Below are positions 9,612 through 16,951 of a stretch of DNA of 34,146 nucleotides, one piece after another; the stretch's first letter is position 1; every line of letters starts with the position of its first letter. Location of the stretch: the NCBI GenBank assembly GCA_016795465.1, contig JAEUHK010000012.1:1-34146 (forward strand). The letters are read 5' to 3'. The DNA comes from Verrucomicrobiaceae bacterium. GTDB lineage: Bacteria > Verrucomicrobiota > Verrucomicrobiia > Verrucomicrobiales > Verrucomicrobiaceae. A program made the translations under genes and the position numbers. The notes below the pieces were generated by a model that had not been told where the DNA came from, ran no database searches, and worked only from the letters and a program-made list of their open reading frames with translations.

Positions 9612-10457
9612 TTACGCCGCGCTGACCTCGACCTCGATCTGCATGGCGGCGGTGGCGTCCATGGGGCCGTCGAATTGGCCGGTGAGGGGGGCGGCGTCGG
9701 CGTAGTCGCGGCCGGTGGCGATTTTGACGTGGCGCTCGTCGGCGAGGGTGTTGTTGGTGGGGTCGAGGCCGAACCAGCCTTTGCCGGGGACGAACACTTC
9801 ACACCATGCGTGTGAGGCCTGCGCACCACGGAGATGAGCGCCGGGGCCGTTGTAGAGGTAGCCGCTGACGTAGCGCGCGGGGATGCCGAGGCTGCGGCAC
9901 ATGCCGATCATGACGTGGGCGAAGTCCTGGCAGACGCCCTGACGCTGCTGCATGACCTCGCGCATGTGCGTGGAGGCATGGGTGGTGCCGGGGATGTAGG
10001 CCCAGTTCGTGTGAATGTGCGTCATGAGGGCCTCGGCGGTGGCGAAAAGGTCATCCGAGGCCGCTTTGACATCGAGGGCCTCTTTCCAGACCTCGCGATT
10101 GATATCGACGTAGGTGCTGCTTTGCAGCAACGGGGCCAAAAGATCGTCCTGGAGGTCGCTGAGGGCTGCAAAGCTGACTCCGTGCGGTTTTCCGGCGGTG
10201 TAGGGGCTGCTGGTCTGCACGATGAGCTGCGCGTCGATGCTCAATCCATTGTGCGGCTCGGCGATGTCGAACCAGTGGACGTAGTTCATCCACTCGTCGC
10301 GGTAGTGCTTGAGGCGCACGGGCGGATTGACGTTGAGCAGGAAGAACTCGCAGCGCGCGCTGTCGTCCGTGGCGGGCCGCAGTCGCACCTCATTGTGGCT
10401 GTCGCGCACGGGAGCGCGGTATGTGTAGCGGGTGCGGTGGAAGATGCGGAGGCGCAT
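9612..10457 (-). CDS. Transglutaminase-like protein with bacterial Tgase N-terminal domain
   Basis: A 281-residue cytoplasmic protein starting MRLRIFHRTRYTYRAPVRDS, the typical start of the bacterial transglutaminase-like N-terminal domain. The papain-like catalytic triad is visible: Cys near residue 176 (RQGVCQDFAHV), His near 217 (ASHAWCEVFVPGKGW) and Asp near 230 (GLDPTNN). No signal peptide is seen. It lies downstream of the alpha-E and ATP-grasp genes on the same strand; the three families are repeatedly clustered in bacteria and have been proposed, from comparative genomics of amidoligases, to make and process a peptide-like product. Here it may cleave or transfer such a product; this role is inferred. 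Confidence 0.9.
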   Translation of the reverse strand: MRLRIFHRTRYTYRAPVRDSHNEVRLRPATDDSARCEFFLLNVNPPVRLKHYRDEWMNYVHWFDIAEPHNGLSIDAQLIVQTSSPYTAGKPHGVSFAALSDLQDDLLAPLLQSSTYVDINREVWKEALDVKAASDDLFATAEALMTHIHTNWAYIPGTTHASTHMREVMQQRQGVCQDFAHVMIGMCRSLGIPARYVSGYLYNGPGAHLRGAQASHAWCEVFVPGKGWFGLDPTNNTLADERHVKIATGRDYADAAPLTGQFDGPMDATAAMQIEVEVSAA

Positions 10458-10568
10458 TTGGAAATGACGAATTTAGAATGAGGAATGACGAATGCTTTTA
10501 CGTGGCGGGCTTTTCGTCATTTAGGCTTGGTCATTCATTCGTCATTCGGAATTAGATATTCGTCATTG
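10458..10568. repeat. Intergenic GAATGACGAAT inverted-repeat cluster
   Basis: The gap between the alpha-E and transglutaminase genes is filled with copies of AATGACGAAT on the left side and the complementary ATTCGTCATT on the right, around a short GC-richer centre (ACGTGGCGGGC). The two sides can pair into an imperfect hairpin. The same motif family fills the next gap at 11637-11836. Confidence 0.75.
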
Positions 10569-11636
10569 CTACGCCTGCTGCTGTTGCTGCTGCTGCATCT
10601 GGATGTCCGAGGAGAGAATCGTGTGGAAGGCGCCGGGGATGATCGCGGGGGCAGCGGTGGAGAGTTCTTGCTCGGGGGTGAGGACGTCGGCGTAGAGGAC
10701 GAAGGTCTCGAAGATGGTCTGGCCGACGTCGTTGAGCTTTTCCTGGAGGCGGTCGATGTATTCGTGGAGGCCTTCTTTGAGCACCTCCTTCATCGTGAGG
10801 TAGGTGATGTCGGCGAGGAGACGGCCGGAGACGCGCACGGGCGTCTTCATGTCGTCGAGACGGCCGTTGCCGCAGAGCTCGACGAGGGTGCTGTTGAGCT
10901 GCTCGACGCACCACGCGACGCTGCGCGGGAAGGTGGGATCGAGGAGGAGGTATTCGATGATTTTGACGGGATCGAGCTTGTTGCTGCTGTAGGCCTGGAA
11001 GGCATGCCAGGCGGAGCAGGAGCGCAGCAGCGCGGCCCAGCGGAGCGGTCGCGCCAGAGGGCTGGGCGGCATGTCGAGCGAGATGGCGCTACAGGTGTCG
11101 ATGAGGCGGCTGGTTTTGTCCGCACGCTCGATGCAGAGGCCGAGGCGGAGGAAGTGCCAGCTCTCATCGCGCGGTGTGGTGCTGGCGGCGATGCCTTGGA
11201 ATTGATACGAGGCGAGCAGCACCTTCTCATAGAACGCGGCGGTCTGCGATTTGTGCATCTCGGCAGCCTCGGGCGATTCGAGGAAGAGGCGGAGGCTGTT
11301 GATGCACTCCCAAAGCTCGTCGCTGAGCTGGTCGCGGATGGTGCGGGCGTTTTCGCGGGCGCTGCGCACGCAGTTGAGGATGGAATTGCCGTTTTTCTGG
11401 CTGAGCGCGAGGAAGTGCGCCGCGGTGTCGCCATCGATGACGGGATGCGCGGCGTAGTAGGCCTCCTCGTCGCCGGTGGTCATGAGGATGGGCGCCCAGA
11501 ATTGCGATTCGTCCGCGGCCTCGGCCCCGGCATCGAGAAGGAGGTCCTGCGTGGAGAGCAGCAGGCGAGCGAGGTTTTCAGCCCGCTCCATGTAGCGGGC
11601 CATCCAGTAGATGCTGTCTGCGACGCGACTGAGCAT
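10569..11636 (-). CDS. Alpha-E domain protein (DUF403)
   Basis: A 355-residue, mostly alpha-helical protein. The N-terminus MLSRVADSIYWMARYMERAE is the hallmark of the alpha-E family, and the helical character continues to a glutamine-rich tail (MQQQQQQQA). Characteristic blocks include ESWHFLRLGLCIERADKTSRLID and a C-terminal DVGQTIFETFVLYAD. The biochemical role is unknown; family members occur next to circularly permuted ATP-grasp and transglutaminase-like proteins, as here (ATP-grasp gene upstream, transglutaminase gene downstream, all minus strand). It may act as a partner or scaffold of the ATP-grasp ligase. Confidence 0.9.
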   Translation of the reverse strand: MLSRVADSIYWMARYMERAENLARLLLSTQDLLLDAGAEAADESQFWAPILMTTGDEEAYYAAHPVIDGDTAAHFLALSQKNGNSILNCVRSARENARTIRDQLSDELWECINSLRLFLESPEAAEMHKSQTAAFYEKVLLASYQFQGIAASTTPRDESWHFLRLGLCIERADKTSRLIDTCSAISLDMPPSPLARPLRWAALLRSCSAWHAFQAYSSNKLDPVKIIEYLLLDPTFPRSVAWCVEQLNSTLVELCGNGRLDDMKTPVRVSGRLLADITYLTMKEVLKEGLHEYIDRLQEKLNDVGQTIFETFVLYADVLTPEQELSTAAPAIIPGAFHTILSSDIQMQQQQQQQA

Positions 11637-11836
11637 GAGAAGAAAGGTTTAGTTGGTTGAGGGAGCGGGAAAATGACGAATGAGGAATGGCGAATGACGA
11701 ATGAATGACGAAGCACGAAGGCCGAATTGAGGGCTTCGAGAGTCGTGGGGCATGCGGAGAGTCATTCGGGATTCGGATTTCGGGCTTCGTTCGTCATTCA
11801 TCATTCTGGTTTCGTCATTCCTTGCACAGCAAGGCA
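11637..11836. repeat. Long imperfect inverted repeat of GAATGACGAAT-type units
   Basis: The 200-base gap between the ATP-grasp and alpha-E genes holds, on its left half (about 11672-11735), runs of AATGACGAATGAGGAATGG and AATGAATGACGAAGC, and on its right half (about 11760-11822) the near complement CGGGCTTCGTTCGTCATTC and TTTCGTCATTCC. The halves could fold into a long hairpin. It may act as a transcriptional pause, an RNA processing site or merely be a resident repeat; the sequence does not decide. Confidence 0.75.
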
Positions 11837-13291
11837 TCATTCGTCATCCCAAAGCACCCAAGTATCTTTGGAGCCGCCGCCTTGAGACGAGTTCACGACG
11901 AGCGAGCCTTTCTTCAAGGCGACACGAGTCAGGCCGCCGGGGACGACGCGGACGCGGTCGCCGTAGAGGACGTAGGGGCGGAGGTCGATGTGGCGGCCTT
12001 CGAAATGGTCATCGACGAAGACGGGATGACGGCTGAGCTGCAGCACCGGCTGCGCGATGTAGTTGCGCGGGTTGGCGGCGATGCGTTTGGCGAACTCGGC
12101 CTGCTCTTCCTTCGTGGAATGCGGTCCCATGAGCATGCCGTAGCCGCCGGATTCGTTCACGGCCTTCACGACGAGCTTGTCGAGGTTCGCGAGGATGTGG
12201 GAGCACTCTTTTTCGTCGATGCCGAGGTAGGTGGGCACGTTCGGCAGGATGGGATCCTGATCGAGGTAGTATTTGATCATCTTCGGCACGAGCGCATACA
12301 CGGCCTTGTCATCGGCCACGCCGGTGCCGATGGAGTTCGCGAGGGCGACATGGCCCTGCTGGTAGGCGCTGACGATACCGGGCACGCCGAGGAGCGAGTC
12401 TTTGCGGAACACGAGCGGATCAAGGAAGTCGTCGTCGATGCGGCGGTAGATCACGTGCACCTGCTGGAGACCGGCGGTGGTGCGCATGAAGACGCGGCCG
12501 TTTTTGAGCAGCAAATCGCGCCCCTCGACGATGGGCACGCCCATTTGCTTCGCGAGGTAGCAATGCTCGAAGTAGGCGCTGTTGTACACGCCCGGCGTGA
12601 GCACGACGATGTTTGGATCGATGACGCCGGGAGGCGCGAGGTGCGCCAAAGTCTCGCGCAGCATGGAACCATAGGCATCGACAGGGCGCACGGGCAGGCT
12701 TTGCAGCAGGCCGGGGAAGGTGCGCTTCATCGCGTTGCGATTTTCCAGCATGTAGCTGGCGCCGGAGGGGCAGCGACCGTTGTCTTCGAGCACGAAATAC
12801 TCGCCCTTGTCATCACGGACCAAATCGGTGCCGCAGATGTGGATGTAGATGCCGTGGGGCACTTTCACGCCTTTGAACTCCGGCCGGTAGTGGCTGGCGG
12901 AGAGCACGAGCTCGGCCGGCAGCGTCTTATCGTTCAAGATGTGCTGGCTGTGATAGACATCGTTCAGGAAAAGGTTCAGCGCCGTGATGCGCTGAATAAG
13001 ACCGGCCTCCACGCGTTCCCATTCCTTCCGTGGGATGATGCGCGGCATGAGGTCGAAGGGGAAAATGCGCTCCGTGCCCTGCGTGTCGCCATAGACGGTG
13101 AACGTCACGCCCTGCCGCAAAAACACCGCATCAGCCGTTCGCTGGCGTGCAGCGTATTCTCCGGGTGAAAGCGTGCCGATACTGCCGGTGATGCCCGAGT
13201 AATGCTCGCGGGCATGCGCGGGCGAATCGAACATTTCATCAAAAAAGCTACCTGGTTGGTAGTCGTCGAACAACGAGGACATGCCATTCAT
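11837..13291 (-). CDS. Circularly permuted ATP-grasp type 2 family protein (DUF404/DUF407-like)
   Basis: A 484-residue protein. Conserved blocks include [20 protein letters not shown], then [51 protein letters not shown] and the C-terminal [20 protein letters not shown] followed by [13 protein letters not shown]. These are the nucleotide- and metal-binding elements of the circularly permuted ATP-grasp family. The predicted reaction is ATP-dependent formation of an amide bond to an unknown substrate. The start could also be the Met at residue 4. It is the first gene of the ATP-grasp/alpha-E/transglutaminase series and is divergent from the KDPG aldolase operon. Confidence 0.93.
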   Translation of the reverse strand: MNGMSSLFDDYQPGSFFDEMFDSPAHAREHYSGITGSIGTLSPGEYAARQRTADAVFLRQGVTFTVYGDTQGTERIFPFDLMPRIIPRKEWERVEAGLIQRITALNLFLNDVYHSQHILNDKTLPAELVLSASHYRPEFKGVKVPHGIYIHICGTDLVRDDKGEYFVLEDNGRCPSGASYMLENRNAMKRTFPGLLQSLPVRPVDAYGSMLRETLAHLAPPGVIDPNIVVLTPGVYNSAYFEHCYLAKQMGVPIVEGRDLLLKNGRVFMRTTAGLQQVHVIYRRIDDDFLDPLVFRKDSLLGVPGIVSAYQQGHVALANSIGTGVADDKAVYALVPKMIKYYLDQDPILPNVPTYLGIDEKECSHILANLDKLVVKAVNESGGYGMLMGPHSTKEEQAEFAKRIAANPRNYIAQPVLQLSRHPVFVDDHFEGRHIDLRPYVLYGDRVRVVPGGLTRVALKKGSLVVNSSQGGGSKDTWVLWDDE

Positions 13292-13408
13292 TTAGCACAG
13301 CCCGTGCCAGAATGCTTCACGGCATCTGGCGGACATTGTGCATTTATCGCTTCAGCGAAGGAAAACTCCCCGGTTGCATTCGCCCTCGTCCTGTCCTGCT
13401 TCGGGGCA

Positions 13409-14068
13409 ATGACCAGCGCCTTCCCTGCCCTTCTTCGCGAAAAGCTCCACCGCACCGGCGTCATCGCCGTGCTCATGATCGACCAGGCCGAGGACGCCGT
13501 GCCGCTGGCGCGAGCCCTGCTGGCCGGTGGTGTGAATGGCATCGAGCTCACGCTGCGCACTGAGGCGGCACTCGATTGCGTGCGCCGCATCCGTGCCGAG
13601 GTGCCGGAGATGACCGTGGGCGTCGGCACGATCCTCACGCCGGGCCAAGCCAATGACGCGAAAGAGGCTGGGGCTAGCTTTGGCGTGGCTCCGGGCATGA
13701 ATCCACGTGTCGTCGCCGAGGCGAGGAGCATCGGACTGCCCTTTGCGCCGGGTGTTTGCACCCCGACGGACATCGAAATGGCTCTCGAATCCGACTGCCG
13801 CCTGCTGAAATTCTTTCCGTGCGAGCCCTGCGGTGGCCTGCCCTACCTCAAAACCATCGCCGCGCCCTTCATGCACCTCGGCGTGCAGTTCATCCCGCTC
13901 GGCGGTGTGAATGCCGCGAATGCCGCCACCTACTTGAAGGAGCCCTCCGTGCTCGCTCTCGGCGGCTCATGGCTCGCGCCGAAGGATCTCATCGCCAAAG
14001 GTGACTGGCAGGCCATCACCGCGCTGGCATCGGAAATCACCGGCATCGTCCAACAAGTCCGCCCATGA
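13409..14068 (+). CDS. eda: KDPG/KHG aldolase
   Basis: A 219-residue class I aldolase that cleaves 2-keto-3-deoxy-6-phosphogluconate to pyruvate and glyceraldehyde-3-phosphate in the Entner-Doudoroff and hexuronate pathways. The Schiff-base lysine is Lys134 (LLKFFPCEP); Glu46 and Arg50 lie in NGIELTLRT, and the phosphate-site element GVGTIL is near residue 71. The frame stays open back to 13202, but homology begins at the ATG at 13409 (MTSAFPALLREKLHRTGVIAV) and the resulting length fits the family (about 210). Its stop overlaps the start of the next gene by four bases (ATGA), so the aldolase and the KDG kinase are translationally coupled. Confidence 0.93.
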   Translation: MTSAFPALLREKLHRTGVIAVLMIDQAEDAVPLARALLAGGVNGIELTLRTEAALDCVRRIRAEVPEMTVGVGTILTPGQANDAKEAGASFGVAPGMNPRVVAEARSIGLPFAPGVCTPTDIEMALESDCRLLKFFPCEPCGGLPYLKTIAAPFMHLGVQFIPLGGVNAANAATYLKEPSVLALGGSWLAPKDLIAKGDWQAITALASEITGIVQQVRP

Positions 14069-15096
14069 GCCGCGTCGTCACGTTTGGCGAAATCATGCTG
14101 CGCCTCGCCACGCCGGGTTTTGCCCGTTTTCAGCAGGCGATGCCCGGCAGCCTGCAAGCGACCTTTGCGGGTGCGGAGGCTTCCATCGCGGCCTCGCTGG
14201 CTTATCTGGGCATCGACGCGGCTTTCGTAACTGCTTTGCCCGAAAACGCCATCGCCGATACCTGCGTGGCTGATTTGCGGAGTCTCGGCGTGGAAACGAA
14301 CCACATCCTGCGCACGCCGGAAGGCCGTCTCGGCATTTACTTCCTCGAACACGGCGTGAATCAACGCGGCGGCAATGTCATTTATGATCGCGAGGCCTCC
14401 TCCGTGGCCATCACGCCGGCCTCCGCGTATGATTGGAATGCGATTTTCGATGGCTGTGAGTGGTTCGTGATCTCCGGCATCACGCCCGCGATCTCACGCA
14501 ATGCGAGCGAGGTGGCGCTGCATGCCGTGCAGGAGGCTCGGAAGCGCGGCATTCAGGTCGTGTGCGATATGAACTACCGCACGAAGCTGTGGCGTTGGGA
14601 GCCGCCGCTCGCCGCTCGTGAACTGGCCACCCGCACGATGCGAGAGTTGCTGCGGCACGTCACCGTTTTCGTCGGCGGCATCAGCGATGCCACGGCCATG
14701 CTCGGCATCGAATTCAAAGAAGACCTCAAGGCTCTGGCAGAGCAGATTGTGGCGGAGTTCCCGGGGCTCACGCATGCCGCCTTCACCCTTCGTGATGGCA
14801 GCACGTCCGCGGCGCAGTGCTTCAGCGGTGCTCTTTATGAAGCGGTGACCCGCACGCTGCACACCGCACCCGTTTACACGATCACGCAGGTCATCGACCG
14901 CCTCGGAGCGGGTGATGCCTTCACTGCCGGACTGCTCTTTTCATTTCTCCAAAACGCCAACACTCCAACGGCCGTCGCCTTCGCCACCGCCGCAGGATGC
15001 CTCGCTCATTCCATCGAAGGAGATTACAACTACAGCAGCCGTGCGGAGATCGAGGCGGTGATGCAAGGCGACGGAGGCGGACGCGTGAGCCGCTGA
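14065..15096 (+). CDS. 2-keto-3-deoxygluconate kinase-like PfkB sugar kinase
   Basis: A 343-residue ribokinase-family protein. It starts MSRVVTFGEIMLRLATPGF, the KdgK-like N-terminus, with substrate-side elements following (SIAASLAYLG). The anion-hole and catalytic motif is DRLGAGDAFTAGL near residues 278-290, with Asp285 as the predicted base. Being coupled to the KDPG aldolase gene, it most likely phosphorylates 2-keto-3-deoxygluconate to KDPG, the step before the aldolase, for example in uronate breakdown. No other enzyme of such a route is in the window, so the upstream sugar acid is unknown. A fructokinase-like specificity is the alternative. Confidence 0.87.
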   Translation: MSRVVTFGEIMLRLATPGFARFQQAMPGSLQATFAGAEASIAASLAYLGIDAAFVTALPENAIADTCVADLRSLGVETNHILRTPEGRLGIYFLEHGVNQRGGNVIYDREASSVAITPASAYDWNAIFDGCEWFVISGITPAISRNASEVALHAVQEARKRGIQVVCDMNYRTKLWRWEPPLAARELATRTMRELLRHVTVFVGGISDATAMLGIEFKEDLKALAEQIVAEFPGLTHAAFTLRDGSTSAAQCFSGALYEAVTRTLHTAPVYTITQVIDRLGAGDAFTAGLLFSFLQNANTPTAVAFATAAGCLAHSIEGDYNYSSRAEIEAVMQGDGGGRVSR

Positions 15097-15100
15097 CATC

Positions 15101-16276
15101 ATGGCTGCCGAGCGTTTGCTGATCATCGTGCTCGTCGGCGTGCTGGCTGGCTACTCGTGCCTGCCGAATCCTTGGTTTCACAATGCGTGGCTGGTGCTCG
15201 GTGGGCTCCTGTGTGCTCGCCGGCTCCATCTACCGCCCCTGCGTGCCTTCTGGCCTGCATGGGCTTTTTTGGGCTGGATGGCGCTTCGTTCGGTGTTTTC
15301 GGCCCCGTCGGGCCTTCTAGAGGGTTTGCATGGCCTGGCGCTGCTGATGCTGGCTTTGCTGTTGTTCTTCAATGGAGCACGAAGCAGCACGGTGATGCGG
15401 CTGACGGGTATCTGGACGGGGCATTTGAGCGCGTTGGCAGCAGTGATTTCGATCGCGTGGCACCTGCAGCGGTTTGGAACGAACTTCGAAGACTACCGTC
15501 TGCAAAACCTGCTCGTGTATGGCGGGCTCAACGCGGTCTGCACCGGCCTTCTCTTCGGCTTCTGTGGCCTTTGGCTATGCGCAATGCCTCTCACGCGGCT
15601 CACCGCGCTGTCTTCGCTGGTTTTGACGACAGGGGCTTTTTGCTCTGGAAGCCGCGGGGCGATGCTTTCGCTGATCGTGGGGCATCTGGTGCTTCTGACT
15701 GTGCGCGGCCTCAAACAGGGCTGGAAACCCTTTCTCATCCTCGTGGCTGCAGGCAGCCTGTTTTCACTGAGCGGAACCTTCGTGAAACGGCCGCAAGCCA
15801 TGCCTGCGGGCGCTCACGCGATCTCGCAGCCGATGGCACGCGTCATCGCACGGCCCAACGAAGGTCGTCTGGGCATCTACGAGGCTGGATGGCGCACTCT
15901 CGAAGCGCCGATCGATCACCTCATCGGCATCGGCCAGTGGGGAACGCAGCAGCGTTGGAAGCAGTTCCTGCCGCCTGATCCCTGGAACCTCAGCGGCCAT
16001 CTGCACAGCGCGTTCTTTGCCACCTATGTGCATGGCGGCCTCATCGGTGCCGGCTGGCTGCTGGTGCTGATGACACGGCTCGCAGGCCGTGCCTGGAGCC
16101 GTCTGCGTGCTGGTGAGCCCGCCTGGCCGGCCCTGCTGGCCTATGGCATCATGGCACTGGTGTTTGATGGCGAGTCGCTCGGATCACTGCTCACGCTGCC
16201 GAGATTCGAGACGATGCTCTTCTGGCTGCCTGCCATCGCTTTGCTCACAGATGAAGCTCGCCAATCCGGCGCATGA
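15101..16276 (+). CDS. O-antigen ligase-like polytopic membrane protein
   Basis: A 391-residue integral membrane protein with about ten hydrophobic helices (for example LLIIVLVGVLAGYSCL at the N-terminus and HGLALLMLALLLFF). The O-antigen ligase/Wzy family signatures are present: CSGSRGAMLSLIVGH, a long periplasmic loop containing RLGIYEAGWRT, and LHSAFFATYVHGGLIG near the end (the HN/HS-type motif). Such proteins attach or polymerise lipid-linked sugars outside the inner membrane. It begins four bases after the sugar kinase stop, so it is probably co-transcribed with it, an unusual partnership. The last 32 bases overlap the end of the convergent plsC-like gene. Confidence 0.82.
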   Translation: MAAERLLIIVLVGVLAGYSCLPNPWFHNAWLVLGGLLCARRLHLPPLRAFWPAWAFLGWMALRSVFSAPSGLLEGLHGLALLMLALLLFFNGARSSTVMRLTGIWTGHLSALAAVISIAWHLQRFGTNFEDYRLQNLLVYGGLNAVCTGLLFGFCGLWLCAMPLTRLTALSSLVLTTGAFCSGSRGAMLSLIVGHLVLLTVRGLKQGWKPFLILVAAGSLFSLSGTFVKRPQAMPAGAHAISQPMARVIARPNEGRLGIYEAGWRTLEAPIDHLIGIGQWGTQQRWKQFLPPDPWNLSGHLHSAFFATYVHGGLIGAGWLLVLMTRLAGRAWSRLRAGEPAWPALLAYGIMALVFDGESLGSLLTLPRFETMLFWLPAIALLTDEARQSGA

Positions 16277-16856
16277 CCTCATCGGCAAGCGACTGGTAGA
16301 GCTCGCGACCGCTTTCCTTCGCTTGAGCGAGATCCGGCTGCCACAATTCGCCGACGACGAGCGTGATCTGGGCGGGCTTGATGAACCAACTGCCACGCGG
16401 AAAACACTCGTAGGTGCCAAAGATGCGCACCGGCAGCACCGGCGCCTGCGATTTGGCGATGAAGAGCCCCACGCCGGCCTCCGCGGACTGCAAGTCACCG
16501 GTGGTGCTGCGGGTGCCCTCGGGAAAGATGAGCACCTTTTTGCCATCACGAAGCAGGCGGATGGTCTGCTTCAGCGAGGCGGCATCCGGCTTGTCACGAT
16601 CAATCGGGATGGCCTGCCAGCGGCGCAGCACCCAGCCCGCGATCGGGTGATCAAAAAGCGTCTTCCGCGCAAAGTAGTGAATCGCCTCCTCGAAGGCTTG
16701 GCCGACAAAAGGCGGGTCGAGGAAGCTGACATGGTTGCAGGCCACGAGAGCGGGACCTGCCACGTTCAAACGCTCCGCGCCGATGACGCGGAAGTCGGTG
16801 AAACCACGCGCCACCTCGCGGAAAAAGAGACGGCCAAGCCTGTAAACAATGTCCAT
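16245..16856 (-). CDS. plsC: 1-acyl-sn-glycerol-3-phosphate acyltransferase (PlsC family)
   Basis: A 203-residue membrane-associated acyltransferase that would make phosphatidic acid from lysophosphatidic acid. The catalytic H-x4-D motif is NHVSFLDPPF near residues 40-49. The glycerol-phosphate-binding block FPEGTRSTTGD lies near 115, and PVLPVRIFGTYE follows. The length is typical of short PlsC proteins. It ends inside the convergent O-antigen ligase-like gene with a 32-base overlap. A role in another acyl transfer, such as ornithine-lipid synthesis, is possible but less likely. Confidence 0.9.
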   Translation of the reverse strand: MDIVYRLGRLFFREVARGFTDFRVIGAERLNVAGPALVACNHVSFLDPPFVGQAFEEAIHYFARKTLFDHPIAGWVLRRWQAIPIDRDKPDAASLKQTIRLLRDGKKVLIFPEGTRSTTGDLQSAEAGVGLFIAKSQAPVLPVRIFGTYECFPRGSWFIKPAQITLVVGELWQPDLAQAKESGRELYQSLADEVMRRIGELHL

Positions 16857-16951
16857 TCGGGAGAGAGCGGCGCGAGGCTAGCGAGTCGCCCGCAAAACAC
16901 AACCCGGCATGCGACCCGAAAACCACCTGCCGGGTGATCGACACCGCCATC

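Noticed and set aside
9497..9829. N-terminal extension of the OppB-like permease
   Set aside because: The residues are Pro/Ser/Thr-rich reading of the transglutaminase gene in another frame; the family N-terminus starts at 9496.
11705..13168. 487-codon plus-strand open frame
   Set aside because: It is antisense to the ATP-grasp gene and begins in the repeat cluster; no homology.
13202..13408. Upstream extension of the KDPG aldolase
   Set aside because: The 69 extra residues overlap the ATP-grasp gene start on the other strand and do not resemble the family.
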